Assembly (NCBI GenBank): GCA_021129915.1
Contig: JAJOKI010000024.1
Location: forward strand, 1 to 9,561
DNA from: Methanocellales archaeon
GTDB taxonomy: Archaea > Halobacteriota > UBA148 > JAJOKI01
DNA: 9,561 bases
Direction of reading: 5' to 3'
The notes under the pieces are model-generated. The model was not told the DNA's origin and ran no database searches. It saw nothing but the letters and a program-made list of their open reading frames with translations. Shown here in pieces: positions 1 to 7,181 of this stretch. The position numbers were made by a program, and so were the translations under genes. The stretch's first letter is position 1; each line of letters starts with the position of its first letter.

Positions 1-9
1 TTCACGCAA
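1..9 (-). CDS. Possible start of the next gene after rpl37e (perhaps purF), cut by the window edge
   Basis: Downstream of rpl37e on the minus strand, a TTG codon at 9-7 is followed by CGT GAA, giving (M)-R-E before the window ends. A GGGTGA ribosome site lies at 21-16, six bases before the TTG. Gap length and spacing suit a co-transcribed next gene. In several Euryarchaeota the lsm-rpl37e pair is followed by purF (amidophosphoribosyltransferase), whose product starts with a short M-(R/K)-E-type segment before its catalytic Cys. That identity is inferred from context and three codons only. Confidence 0.25.
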
Positions 10-43
10 TATCAGTCACCCAAAGTATTTGTTATGTTCGGCT

Positions 44-477
<434 letters not shown>

Positions 478-507
478 CTACCTCAAGTTGCAATGTATCA
501 CATGCAT

Positions 508-518
508 CTATTTATTTG
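508..518. promoter_or_regulatory. AT-rich element between divergent genes, candidate TATA region
   Basis: The 89-base gap between the lsm start (459) and the PUA remnant start (549) contains one clear AT-rich block, CTATTTATTTG on the plus strand and CAAATAAATAG on the minus strand. It lies about 35 bases before the plus-strand start and about 50 bases before the minus-strand start, so it could hold the TATA box of either or both genes. The match to an archaeal TATA consensus is modest and no BRE is obvious. The rest of the gap shows no hairpin, tRNA or small gene that I can support. Confidence 0.25.
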
Positions 519-548
519 TATCAAAGTTAAAATTTTGGGTGTGAGCTG

Positions 549-809
549 TTGAAAATCAAAGCCAGATACCATTTAAGAGATGATACAAAGAAGAAAATAC
601 TAAATCAGCTTAAATCTACATTTGGAATGGATGTTAAACAACTCTCCACTGCCCAAAAATTTGAGATTGTAGAGACTGGTTACGAATACAGTATCGTGCT
701 CATAGATGGTGAACCAATCTGTTCGAACCGAAACGGAATCTGGTCGTGGTGGATAGTGGTGCTTTGGAAGCAGTGGAAAGGCGATAAGATATGGAACCTC
801 GAGATATGA
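549..809 (+). pseudogene. Decayed PUA-domain RNA-binding protein (archaeal MCT-1/Tma20-like)
   Basis: The intact family has about 150-160 residues: an N-terminal domain, then a C-terminal PUA domain. Here a TTG start with a weak GGTGTGAG ribosome site opens an 86-codon frame. Its first 57 residues look like a sound N-terminal domain, running from MKIKARYHLRDD to IVLIDGEPI. The rest is out of order. Codons 725-778, in a different frame, encode EPKRNLVVVDSGALEAVE, which resembles the linker and the start of the PUA domain. The final codons, 780-806, return to the first frame and encode GDKIWNLEI, the usual C-terminal ending of the family. The frame as written reads NRNGIWSWWIVVLWKQW between them, which fits no family. 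About 20 residues after DGEPI and about 60 of the PUA domain are missing. I infer two deletions. A misassembly, or a gene retained only for its N-terminal domain, is possible. Confidence 0.7.
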
Positions 810-827
810 TTATGTAAGGGAAACAAG

Positions 828-835
828 TTTAAATA
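828..835 (+). promoter_or_regulatory. TATA box for sepF-zpr1
   Basis: TTTAAATA lies behind a purine-rich AAACAAG segment that could serve as BRE. Archaeal transcription usually starts 22-27 bases downstream, which would be near 855. That gives a leader of about 12-15 bases, just enough to hold the GGTGA ribosome site of sepF. The box sits after the end of the PUA remnant, so sepF probably has its own promoter. Confidence 0.5.
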
Positions 836-858
836 TGTATCAGCATAATATAAACCAA

Positions 859-863
859 GGTGA
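859..863 (+). promoter_or_regulatory. Shine-Dalgarno site of sepF
   Basis: GGTGA lies five bases before the ATG at 869. It overlaps the in-frame GTG at 860, so the GTG is very unlikely to be the start. Confidence 0.7.
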
Positions 864-868
864 AGTTA

Positions 869-1246
869 ATGTCAAAAGGGTTTTTGAGTAAATTAATTGG
901 ATCGAAACCAAAAGTGGGGGTTGAGGAGTATGCAGAACTGGACATAGGGATGTACGAAGAGATTCTGGATGAGGAACCCGCAGAGATGTATGTTCGGATT
1001 GCTCAATTGTCCGATCTCAACGAGCTTCCAGAGTTGAAAAAAGAAGTATATGATGGCAATATCGTGATGATCGACATCTCGCTCATAAAAAATGATAAAT
1101 TGGTATCAGAGCGGGCAATCAAGGACCTCAAACAAGTGGCTGCGGACGTTCGTGGCGACATCGCCGGCATTGGAGACAATCAAGTGATAGTAACTCCGAT
1201 GTCTGTGAAGATAGATCGAACCAAGATTATCGGTGGAAAATATTGA
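869..1246 (+). CDS. sepF: Archaeal SepF, FtsZ membrane anchor for cell division
   Basis: The 125-residue product matches the archaeal SepF family (formerly DUF552). SepF tethers FtsZ to the membrane at the division site and is essential in archaea that use FtsZ. The N-terminus MSKGFLSKLIGSK can form the short amphipathic membrane-targeting helix. An acidic linker follows (about 19-38). The globular SepF core then runs from about residue 40 to the end, with YVRIAQLSDLNELPEL, NIVMIDISLI, the helix KDLKQVAADVRGDIAG and the strand NQVIVTPMSVKI. Length and order are normal. The ATG at 869 is favoured over the GTG at 860 because of the ribosome site. The stop overlaps the next gene's TTG, so the ZPR1-like protein should be made from the same message. 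Confidence 0.88.
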   Translation: MSKGFLSKLIGSKPKVGVEEYAELDIGMYEEILDEEPAEMYVRIAQLSDLNELPELKKEVYDGNIVMIDISLIKNDKLVSERAIKDLKQVAADVRGDIAGIGDNQVIVTPMSVKIDRTKIIGGKY

Positions 1247-1818
1247 ATAGTGGCGCCGTCGATGCGAAATTCGAAATGCAGGGCACATGTCCCATATGTG
1301 GCATAAAACTTACTTTTCGCTGGCAAACCGATGATATCCCTTATTTTGGAGAGGTGATACATCTCGGCATGAGTTGCCAGTGCGGTTTTAAGCATGCTGA
1401 TACGCTGATTTTATCTGAACAAGAGCCGGTTCGCTACGAGTTAAAAGTGTCATCGTCTGATGACCTGAATGCGCGGGTTGTACGTTCCACTTCCGGCACG
1501 ATACGAGTGCCAGAGCTCGGCGTCGATATAGAACCTGGTTCATTATCAGAATCCTTCGTGACAAATGTCGAAGGCATCCTTGACCGCATCGAAAATATCG
1601 TTCGAATGAATAAAAAATGGGCGGAAGACGAATCTCAGCTAATTCGCATAGACGAGATTTTACGCGCCATCAGGGACGTGAAATCCGGTAGGACTCACAT
1701 CACCGTTATCATAGAAGACCCGATTGGCAACAGCGCCATCATCTCGGAGCGCGCAACCAAACGAAAGCTCACGAAGAAAGAGGCGAAAAGGTTGAAGACG
1801 GGAATAGAACTCTTATAA
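1243..1818 (+). CDS. ZPR1-related zinc finger protein, single-domain archaeal type
   Basis: This 191-residue protein matches the archaeal ZPR1-related family. Eukaryotic ZPR1 has two such modules, binds eEF1A and acts as its folding chaperone; the archaeal role is not established. The zinc finger lies in residues 14-50: C16-P-I-C19-G, then C45-Q-C47-G. The second pair is thus CxC rather than the CxxC of eukaryotic ZPR1, which may be normal for archaeal members. The beta-rich ZPR1 core follows, with the diagnostic segments DLNARVVRSTSGTIRVPELG and DIEPG, then NVEGILDRIENIV. The tail is basic (TKRKLTKKEAKRLKTG). The start is a TTG overlapping the sepF stop, with GGTGG six bases upstream. It converges on purM with only three bases between the stop codons. 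Confidence 0.85.
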   Translation: MNSGAVDAKFEMQGTCPICGIKLTFRWQTDDIPYFGEVIHLGMSCQCGFKHADTLILSEQEPVRYELKVSSSDDLNARVVRSTSGTIRVPELGVDIEPGSLSESFVTNVEGILDRIENIVRMNKKWAEDESQLIRIDEILRAIRDVKSGRTHITVIIEDPIGNSAIISERATKRKLTKKEAKRLKTGIELL

Positions 1819-1821
1819 TAG

Positions 1822-2799
1822 CTATAGGATTTTGATATTCTTAACCCTTATGCCTTTTTCAACGACCTCTCCGACGATTTTTCCACCGGATATCTTCTGC
1901 GCTTTTCCCGCCTCTCCTTCCGGAATGACTGCAAGAAATCCCATGCCCATATTGAAGGTTTGGTACATCTCCCTGTCACTTATATCGCCTTCCTCTTGCA
2001 AGAACTTGAAAATGGGTTGCGCCTCTAAAGGTCTATCAAAATTAAAGCCATGGTCGGTTATGCGCCCCAATTTCAGCAAGCCGCCGCCGGTGATATGGGC
2101 CAATCCACGTACTTCGCACTTTTTTATCAGCTCCAGCACTTCCATATAGATGCGCGTCGGAGTAAGCAGTACTTCTCCGATACTTTTTTCTGAATCCGGT
2201 GAAAACAAATCCCAATACGAATGACCAGCGCCTTCAATTATTTTTCTTGCCAGCGTGAGCCCATTGCTATGAATGCCAGAACTGGGTAGGCCGAGAATAA
2301 TATCTCCTATTTGGATGTCCTTGCCGGTGATTATTTTATCCTTTGGGACCCATCCAATACAGGTGCCTGCCAGATCGAAGCCGCGGATGACATCGGGCAG
2401 TGTGGCAGTTTCACCTCCAATGATTGAGATGTTCGAGATTTCGGCGCCTTTTTGAAGCCCCATTCCGATTTGCTTCATCACGCCCTCGCTTAGCTTTTCC
2501 ATAGCTAAATAGTCTACAAATGCCAGGGGCTCCGCCCCCACTGCCAACAGGTCGTTTACGTTCATCGCTATGCAGTCGATGCCGATGGTGTCCCACTTTT
2601 CAATGGCATTGGCGATGAGTACCTTGGAGCCAACGCCGTCGGTGGTCATGGCGAGTGCAAAGTCGCCCAGATCAATCAGGCCTGCATAATGTCCTATGTC
2701 GGTTAAAGGCGCTCCAAACCCGGCTCTTTTAAACATCAGATGCTCGGTCAATTTTGAGATATCCACGCCAGCCTCAGCGTATGTCATCCCTTTTCTCAT
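1822..2799 (-). CDS. purM: Phosphoribosylformylglycinamidine cyclo-ligase (AIR synthetase)
   Basis: The enzyme closes formylglycinamidine ribonucleotide to 5-aminoimidazole ribonucleotide using ATP, the fifth step of de novo purine synthesis in the cytoplasm. The 325 residues are near the usual length. Motifs in order are TYAEAGVDI (6-14), TTDGVGSKV (52-60), AMNVNDLLAVGAEP (78-91), IIGGETATLPD (126-136, the ATP-site loop), GLPSSGIHSNGLTLAR (170-185) and HITGGGLLK near 235-243. All expected AIRS N and C domain signatures are present. The ATG at 2799 overlaps the aspartokinase TGA in an ATGA junction, with GGTGTGGAG just upstream, so the two are translationally coupled. A later ATG (Met5) has poorer spacing. 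Linkage to purF at the left edge is possible but unproven. Confidence 0.96.
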   Translation of the reverse strand: MRKGMTYAEAGVDISKLTEHLMFKRAGFGAPLTDIGHYAGLIDLGDFALAMTTDGVGSKVLIANAIEKWDTIGIDCIAMNVNDLLAVGAEPLAFVDYLAMEKLSEGVMKQIGMGLQKGAEISNISIIGGETATLPDVIRGFDLAGTCIGWVPKDKIITGKDIQIGDIILGLPSSGIHSNGLTLARKIIEGAGHSYWDLFSPDSEKSIGEVLLTPTRIYMEVLELIKKCEVRGLAHITGGGLLKLGRITDHGFNFDRPLEAQPIFKFLQEEGDISDREMYQTFNMGMGFLAVIPEGEAGKAQKISGGKIVGEVVEKGIRVKNIKIL

Positions 2800-4202
2800 C
2801 GCTCCACACCTAATTTGAACTCATCATGCAGCGCCTTCACGGAAATATTCGCACTCTTCTTGCTGACGACGAAGGAAATGTTCACTTCAGACGAACCCTG
2901 CGAGATCATCCGTATGTTAGCGCCGACCTTACCCAACGCGGAAAAAACGCGTCCGGCAACTCCCGGCGTCCCTGCCATTCCTGCACCAACGACGGCGATG
3001 CCGCATATATCCTCGTCGTACGTGATGTTTCTTACCACGTTCTCGGTGAATTCGGATCTAAGGGCGTTAAGCGCTTTATTTAGATGCGGGCAGTCGATGA
3101 CCAAAGAGAGATTTGCCTCAGACGAACCTTGCGATATCATTATAATGTTTACTTCAGCATCAGCGAGTGCGGCGAATACCCGTGCGGCAACTCCCGGCGT
3201 CCCTACCATTCCCGCGCCGCTGACATTTATCAATGCAACGTTTTCAATTATGGCAACCGCCTTGACGATGTCCTTTAATTCCTCATGGTCTTTCACGATG
3301 ATGGTGCCTGGATGGGCTGGATTGATGGTATTCTTAACCCGTACAGGAATGCCCCTTTGAATGGCTGGCTCTATCGTCTTTGGATGTATCACTTTGGCTC
3401 CAAAATAGGATAGTTCCATCGCCTCGAGATAGGATATCACCGGCAGCGTTCGTGCTTCTGGGAGGATCCTTGGATCGGTAGTCATGATGCCATCTACATC
3501 AGTCCAGATCCAAATCTCATCAGCATCTATTGCAGCGCCAATGATGGATGCGGTATAATCAGAGCCGCCCCGCCCCAGGGTTGTAATCACTCCTTTTTTA
3601 TCAACTGCTGTAAAACCAGCTATGATTGGAATCGTCTTTTTCTCGATTAATGGAAGAATGCGCTCCTTGACATTTTCGTTGGTAATCTTGAGCAGTGGTT
3701 TTGCATTCTTAAAATTACTATTGGTTATAATGCCAGCTTCCCCGCCGGTGAGTGAGGATGAATCCAGTCTCATCGACAGAAGTGTGCCAGTTAATATCGG
3801 AGTTGATAACCTTTCCCCGAATGATAATATATAGTCGTGTGATCTATCGGTCAACTCTCCAAGATGGCGAATGCTGATGAGAGCGTTCGACATGTCTTCT
3901 ATTTTAGCATTCAATTCATCGATTACAGAACTTACTATTTTCGCATCATCGATGGCATTCTTGGCAGCATCATGGTGTTGCTCTGTCAGGCTCTTTATGA
4001 AGCTGTTGATTTCGGACACATCTCGATTTTTTGACGCTTTTCTTGCTATTTTCTCCAATTGGTCTGTCACACCTGCCATTGCTGAGGCGACTATAACTAT
4101 CTCGTCTCCTTTCTCATAGTTCTGCCGTACAATGGATGCAACGTCCCGTATTCTAATGCCATCTGCGACCGATGTTCCGCCGAATTTCATGACGAGTCTC
4201 AT
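2796..4202 (-). CDS. Aspartate kinase with tandem ACT domains
   Basis: It phosphorylates L-aspartate with ATP, the first step toward lysine, threonine, methionine and isoleucine. The 468 residues divide into an amino-acid kinase domain (about 1-300) and two ACT domains (about 320-380 and 400-465) that usually bind inhibitory end products. Motifs are KFGGTSV (6-12), SFGERLS (127-133), GRGGSDYTA (210-218), WTDVDGIMTTDPR (233-245) and AKVIHPKT (269-276). Each ACT domain has its loop GTPGVA followed by MISQGSSE, the usual effector-site pattern. I chose the ATG at 4202, giving MRLVMKFGG. The frame stays open to an ATG at 4232, but TATA sequences lie in that stretch. An ATG at 4190 (MKFGG) is a second candidate. 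It overlaps purM and follows the small M50 gene by 48 bases. Whether lysine or threonine is the effector cannot be read here. Confidence 0.95.
   Translation of the reverse strand: MRLVMKFGGTSVADGIRIRDVASIVRQNYEKGDEIVIVASAMAGVTDQLEKIARKASKNRDVSEINSFIKSLTEQHHDAAKNAIDDAKIVSSVIDELNAKIEDMSNALISIRHLGELTDRSHDYILSFGERLSTPILTGTLLSMRLDSSSLTGGEAGIITNSNFKNAKPLLKITNENVKERILPLIEKKTIPIIAGFTAVDKKGVITTLGRGGSDYTASIIGAAIDADEIWIWTDVDGIMTTDPRILPEARTLPVISYLEAMELSYFGAKVIHPKTIEPAIQRGIPVRVKNTINPAHPGTIIVKDHEELKDIVKAVAIIENVALINVSGAGMVGTPGVAARVFAALADAEVNIIMISQGSSEANLSLVIDCPHLNKALNALRSEFTENVVRNITYDEDICGIAVVGAGMAGTPGVAGRVFSALGKVGANIRMISQGSSEVNISFVVSKKSANISVKALHDEFKLGVER
2890..2985. repeat. First copy of an intragenic repeat (ACT domain 2 of aspartokinase)
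   Basis: This stretch pairs with 3121-3216 at a constant offset of 231 bases (77 codons). Within it, 2950-2984 matches 3181-3215 with only three mismatches in 35 bases, and a second block starting GACGAACC matches near 2890 and 3121. The repeat encodes the effector-site loops of the two ACT domains, so it reflects domain duplication and not a mobile element. Confidence 0.8.
3121..3216. repeat. Second copy of an intragenic repeat (ACT domain 1 of aspartokinase)
   Basis: This is the partner of 2890-2985, in the same orientation and in codon register. The proteins read GTPGVAARVF here and GTPGVAGRVF in the other copy, each followed by MISQGSSE. The close base match is higher in these loops than in the rest of the ACT domains. 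Confidence 0.8.
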
Positions 4203-4213
4203 ATGATCAACCG

Positions 4214-4240
4214 TTTTATACGCGATGCACATAATATAAA
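4214..4240 (-). promoter_or_regulatory. Two candidate TATA boxes for aspartokinase-purM
   Basis: On the minus strand, TTTATATT lies at 4240-4233 and GTATAAAA at 4221-4214. A start 24-27 bases after the first would fall near 4210, leaving about eight leader bases before the ATG at 4202. A start at the same distance after the second falls on the ATG at 4190, which would give a leaderless message. Both lie in the 48-base gap after the small M50 gene, so aspartokinase-purM can be transcribed apart from the protease genes. I see no T-rich terminator in the gap. Confidence 0.45.
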
Positions 4241-4250
4241 TTGTGCGGAT

Positions 4251-4874
4251 TTATGAGGAAACGTATGGTACGACTTTAATAAATACCCATCCAAGCATTA
4301 CAAATGCGACAAATACTGTAAAGAGGTATGCGCTTTTATTCCACTCGATGACCTTGCGTCCGTCCAGAGGACCAAACGGAAGCAGGTTGAATAGGGCGAT
4401 TAAGATGTTGATGAGGGCACCATATATCCCCATCTTAGCGATAAAACCGCCAAACCCCAGGAGGGGCAGGAACAGAAATACGAGGAATAGGTTCATAATC
4501 GGTCCTGCGATCGCAATCTTTCCATTCTGACTGCGCGTGATATATTGCCCAAATATCATTACGGCGCCAGGTGCCGCAAATACGATGCCGACAGAGTATG
4601 CCAATAGAATTGCGAATATCAGCATGGTTGGACTCATCCTGAACTCTGCCCAACATCCATATTTCTGGGCGACAACTTTATGCGCCATCTCATGCAGCAG
4701 AAACGCAATTCCCACGGTAAACAGTGCTAATATCATGGGTTGTATGAGGTCTGGCGAAAGTATCATATATCCGCCACGATGCGCGAATAATATCGCGAAT
4801 GCAAAGGATATCGCCAGCCACGCAATTATGAGGTGCCTGATTTCCGTCTTGCTGGTCCTTATTCGAAATATCAT
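4251..4874 (-). CDS. Small M50-family (site-2-type) intramembrane metalloprotease
   Basis: This 207-residue, very hydrophobic protein should cut substrates within the membrane using zinc. The zinc-binding HEMAH motif is at 61-65, in the second hydrophobic segment. The third-ligand motif NLLPFGPLDGRKV is at 163-175, with D171 as the expected ligand. AGPIMN (123-128) is the usual M50 element between them. I see about five or six membrane segments, near 13-32, 43-66, 82-108, 119-145, 150-168 and 182-202, and no PDZ or CBS domain. That makes it the minimal core type. The ATG at 4874 follows the TraB-family stop by 12 bases; GAGGCGG overlapping that stop serves as ribosome site. The substrate is unknown. 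It shares an operon with another M50 protease of a different subtype. Confidence 0.88.
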   Translation of the reverse strand: MIFRIRTSKTEIRHLIIAWLAISFAFAILFAHRGGYMILSPDLIQPMILALFTVGIAFLLHEMAHKVVAQKYGCWAEFRMSPTMLIFAILLAYSVGIVFAAPGAVMIFGQYITRSQNGKIAIAGPIMNLFLVFLFLPLLGFGGFIAKMGIYGALINILIALFNLLPFGPLDGRKVIEWNKSAYLFTVFVAFVMLGWVFIKVVPYVSS

Positions 4875-4886
4875 TGTCTTTCCGCC

Positions 4887-6029
4887 TCAGAACTGTATTC
4901 CTGTTTGAGTAAATATAACCCATGCCCCTATGAATGTGCCGAGCACGCTTCCAATGTTGGCCGTTGCTGCGACCAGTATTACCCGGAACAATCGGTTTTT
5001 CATTAAATCGCTAAACGTATCAATATGGGTTATCGCGATTATATCCTTACTTGTGGGATTTCTGACCCATGCTTCGACCAGCCCAGCGAACCATCCGGCA
5101 GCCAGGAATGGATTGAGTGACGTCATCCATGCGACAGAGAATGCGGTGAGTATCGATAGCGGGTGCCCTCTCGCCAGTGCCGCGCCAGCACCACTCAACA
5201 CGCCATTTATGATGAACCAGTAACCGAAGGCGGTAAGTATTACGTGTGACGGACTCCCTGTCAAGATAAGGAATGCAAAGATAGCGATGACCATAATTCC
5301 GATAATTTTTGCCAGACCAATCCGTTTCTTTGGGAGTGCTGTCAACTCCTTTGAGGGAGGAATCAATTCGGGATTTGAGAGAAATTTTTGAACGCCGGCG
5401 CGATGACCAGCGCCCAGAACAGCGACGACCTTGCCATCTTGACATGCACCTAAAAGGTTTCTGGCGATATATGCATCTCTCTCGTCCACCAGAACCCTTG
5501 CCGCATTCGGCGCCAATTGCCTAAGCTCTGCTATGAGCTGTGCGACCGTATCCTCTTCCGTGACCTTTTCCAGGTCCATTTTATCGCTTCCGATTCCTAA
5601 TAACGTACCCATCAATGCAAAGAACATTCGCATTTTCTCGAAAAACGTCATTTCGCTCCAAGCCCGCTGCAAGGTTATCTGGATATCCCTGTCTACAAGA
5701 ACTACTCGGGCGCCGATTTCTTCTGCCTTGTCGATAGCCAATAACATCTCAGCACCTGGTTTTACGCCAACATCTGCACCGATTTTCTTTTGTGCAAATG
5801 CCAGCAGCCACTGGACTAAAACGAAGTAAAGATTTCCACCCTTCAGAATGTCCCTTATCGACAATTCTTCTGGGACATCTCCTCTCAGTGCACGGTATCG
5901 TTTAGCACATAATTCAACTGCAACTATCTGGGGCAGTTCTCGTTCGATGACATAGTTCACTTCTTCGATACTCTTGTTGGAAACATGGGCAGTACCGATG
6001 ATAATTATCTCATGAGCATCATCTTTCAT
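4887..6029 (-). CDS. TraB-family (TraB/PrgY/Tiki fold) membrane protein
   Basis: This 380-residue protein resembles the pheromone-shutdown TraB/PrgY group. That superfamily includes Tiki proteases and is thought to be metallohydrolase-like; the archaeal function is unknown. The N-terminal soluble domain shows the paired motifs GTAHVS (12-17, H15) and LGAGH (205-209, H209). Between them are VELCAKRY (38-45, E39), KPGAEM (90-95), VLVDRDIQITLQRAW (110-124) and VLVDERDAYIARNL (179-192). These are all recognisable family landmarks. About four membrane segments follow, near 240-262, 265-290, 294-326 and 347-373, which anchor it. AGGAGGA at 6040-6034 gives an excellent ribosome site. It lies 12 bases after the M50-CBS gene and 12 before the small M50 gene, so all three are probably one transcript. 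Confidence 0.88.
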   Translation of the reverse strand: MKDDAHEIIIIGTAHVSNKSIEEVNYVIERELPQIVAVELCAKRYRALRGDVPEELSIRDILKGGNLYFVLVQWLLAFAQKKIGADVGVKPGAEMLLAIDKAEEIGARVVLVDRDIQITLQRAWSEMTFFEKMRMFFALMGTLLGIGSDKMDLEKVTEEDTVAQLIAELRQLAPNAARVLVDERDAYIARNLLGACQDGKVVAVLGAGHRAGVQKFLSNPELIPPSKELTALPKKRIGLAKIIGIMVIAIFAFLILTGSPSHVILTAFGYWFIINGVLSGAGAALARGHPLSILTAFSVAWMTSLNPFLAAGWFAGLVEAWVRNPTSKDIIAITHIDTFSDLMKNRLFRVILVAATANIGSVLGTFIGAWVIFTQTGIQF

Positions 6030-6041
6030 TTTATCCTCCTT

Positions 6042-7154
6042 TTATTCTCGCAGGAGTTGGATAGATCTTATTAAATCCGTCTTGGAAACGATTCCGGCTA
6101 TCGCTCCGTTCTCCATGACCAGCAATCGCCCGACCCCTCTCTGGGAGATCATCTTTAACGCCGTAAACGCATCATCATCCGGAGCAATGGATAGGACATC
6201 GCTGGTCATTATATCTTCTATAGAAGTGATGTCTCGCCGCTCGCGGGGAATTTTTTGCACATCGGAGAACGTCACGATGCCCTTAACGTTCTTCCTAACT
6301 TCATCGACTACCGGATACCCCATATGTTTCTCCTTGAACATCAGGTCGACTAGCTTGCTGACGGTCATAGTTGGCGACACGGATATCACGCTGCGGGTCA
6401 TGATATCGCTGACTTTGATGCCATCCAATGTCATGGCAATTTCTGTAGCTTTCCCCTCTTCGGATGCACCGATGTATATAAAAAACCCTATTAGTATAAG
6501 CAATGGATGGAGTATCATCAGGCCGAATATGACCATGGCAAACGCAAACATCTTTCCAACATATACGGCATTGCGTGTCGCATTGATGTAGGACATTCGC
6601 GTCGCCATATACGCTCTCAATAACCTGCCACCGTCCATCGGGAATGCGGGGAGTAGATTAAAAATGCCTAAAAATACATTCAATACCCCCAACAAAAATA
6701 ATAAGATGGGGATGGGAGCATCACTGCCCAGTACTGGCGCGACCAACAAATACGACAATGCGAATATAACTGCGAGCATCAGGCTCACGCCAGGGCCGGC
6801 CATGGCAATTTTCGATTCGATTTTGGGATTCCGTGGAATTTCTTCCATCGATGCCACCCCCCCAAATAACATTAATGTGATACTTCTGATTCTCACTCTA
6901 TTTTTAATCGCCACATATGAATGCCCCAGTTCGTGCAATATGACGCAACTGAATAGTGCTACTGAGGCAAGTCCGCCAAAAACATACTGCAGTGTTGTAG
7001 ATTCAACCCCAGAGAATCCAAATGGTGCCGGGTTGTTGGCGAATACCAGCACAAATATTGGCAGGATAATGAGGAATGTAATATGGAGTTTGATGGGTAT
7101 GCCCATTACTTTTCCAATCTGAATTGACCATTTCGATAAATTCATATGTTTCAT
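6042..7154 (-). CDS. M50-family intramembrane metalloprotease with two CBS domains
   Basis: The 370 residues form the SpoIVFB-like site-2 protease type in which a C-terminal CBS pair, a likely adenine-nucleotide sensor, controls an intramembrane zinc protease. HELGH is at 74-78 and the third-ligand motif NLLPAFPMDGGR at 166-177. AMAGPG (117-122) lies between. Membrane segments lie near 22-40, 56-78, 115-140, 146-168 and 200-229. CBS1 covers about 248-301 (SDIMTRSVISVSP to GIVTFSDV) and CBS2 about 313-366 (EDIMTSDVLSIAP to GIVSKTDL). No ribosome site precedes the ATG at 7154, but a TATA box centred near 7176 puts the transcript start close to that ATG. It is probably leaderless; an ATG at 7145 is the alternative. 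It heads the unit with the TraB-family and small M50 genes. The substrate is unknown. Confidence 0.93.
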   Translation of the reverse strand: MKHMNLSKWSIQIGKVMGIPIKLHITFLIILPIFVLVFANNPAPFGFSGVESTTLQYVFGGLASVALFSCVILHELGHSYVAIKNRVRIRSITLMLFGGVASMEEIPRNPKIESKIAMAGPGVSLMLAVIFALSYLLVAPVLGSDAPIPILLFLLGVLNVFLGIFNLLPAFPMDGGRLLRAYMATRMSYINATRNAVYVGKMFAFAMVIFGLMILHPLLILIGFFIYIGASEEGKATEIAMTLDGIKVSDIMTRSVISVSPTMTVSKLVDLMFKEKHMGYPVVDEVRKNVKGIVTFSDVQKIPRERRDITSIEDIMTSDVLSIAPDDDAFTALKMISQRGVGRLLVMENGAIAGIVSKTDLIRSIQLLRE

Positions 7155-7170
7155 ATTTAATATTCCGATA

Positions 7171-7181
7171 AAGTATATATC
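7171..7181. promoter_or_regulatory. Near-palindromic TATA element between divergent genes
   Basis: The plus strand reads AAGTATATATC, followed by TT; the minus strand reads AAGATATATACTT. Minus-strand transcription 22-27 bases away would start at 7149-7154, on the ATG of the M50-CBS gene. Plus-strand transcription would start near 7202, just ahead of the GAGG site (7205-7208) of the PRC-barrel gene. One element could therefore serve both directions. It is the only clear TATA-like sequence in the 62-base gap. Confidence 0.5.

Noticed and set aside
1288..1386. ZPR1-like zinc finger with C-x-C instead of C-x-x-C in its second half
   Set aside because: It first looked like a lost residue. The flanking sequence (CQCGFKHAD) is well formed and the C-x-C spacing is probably normal for archaeal members, so I do not claim a defect.
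1816..1828. Small inverted repeat TATAATAGCTATA at the convergent stop codons
   Set aside because: It is only a few base pairs long and AT-rich, and arises from the overlapping stop codons. It is not enough for a terminator or regulatory site.
2815..3360. Long open frame (181 codons) on the plus strand opposite aspartokinase
   Set aside because: It lies wholly antisense to a well-supported gene, in its repeat-rich ACT region. The translation is low-complexity Ala/Pro/Thr/Ser sequence with no domain, and there is no ribosome site or promoter of its own.
5047..5445. Alternative minus-strand frame of 132 codons inside the TraB-family gene
   Set aside because: It overlaps the membrane domain of TraB out of frame. 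The Arg/Ser/Trp-rich product looks like a frame shadow.
6082..6591. Open frame of 169 codons on the plus strand opposite the M50-CBS gene
   Set aside because: It is an antisense shadow of a conserved coding region, with no recognisable motif and no start signals.
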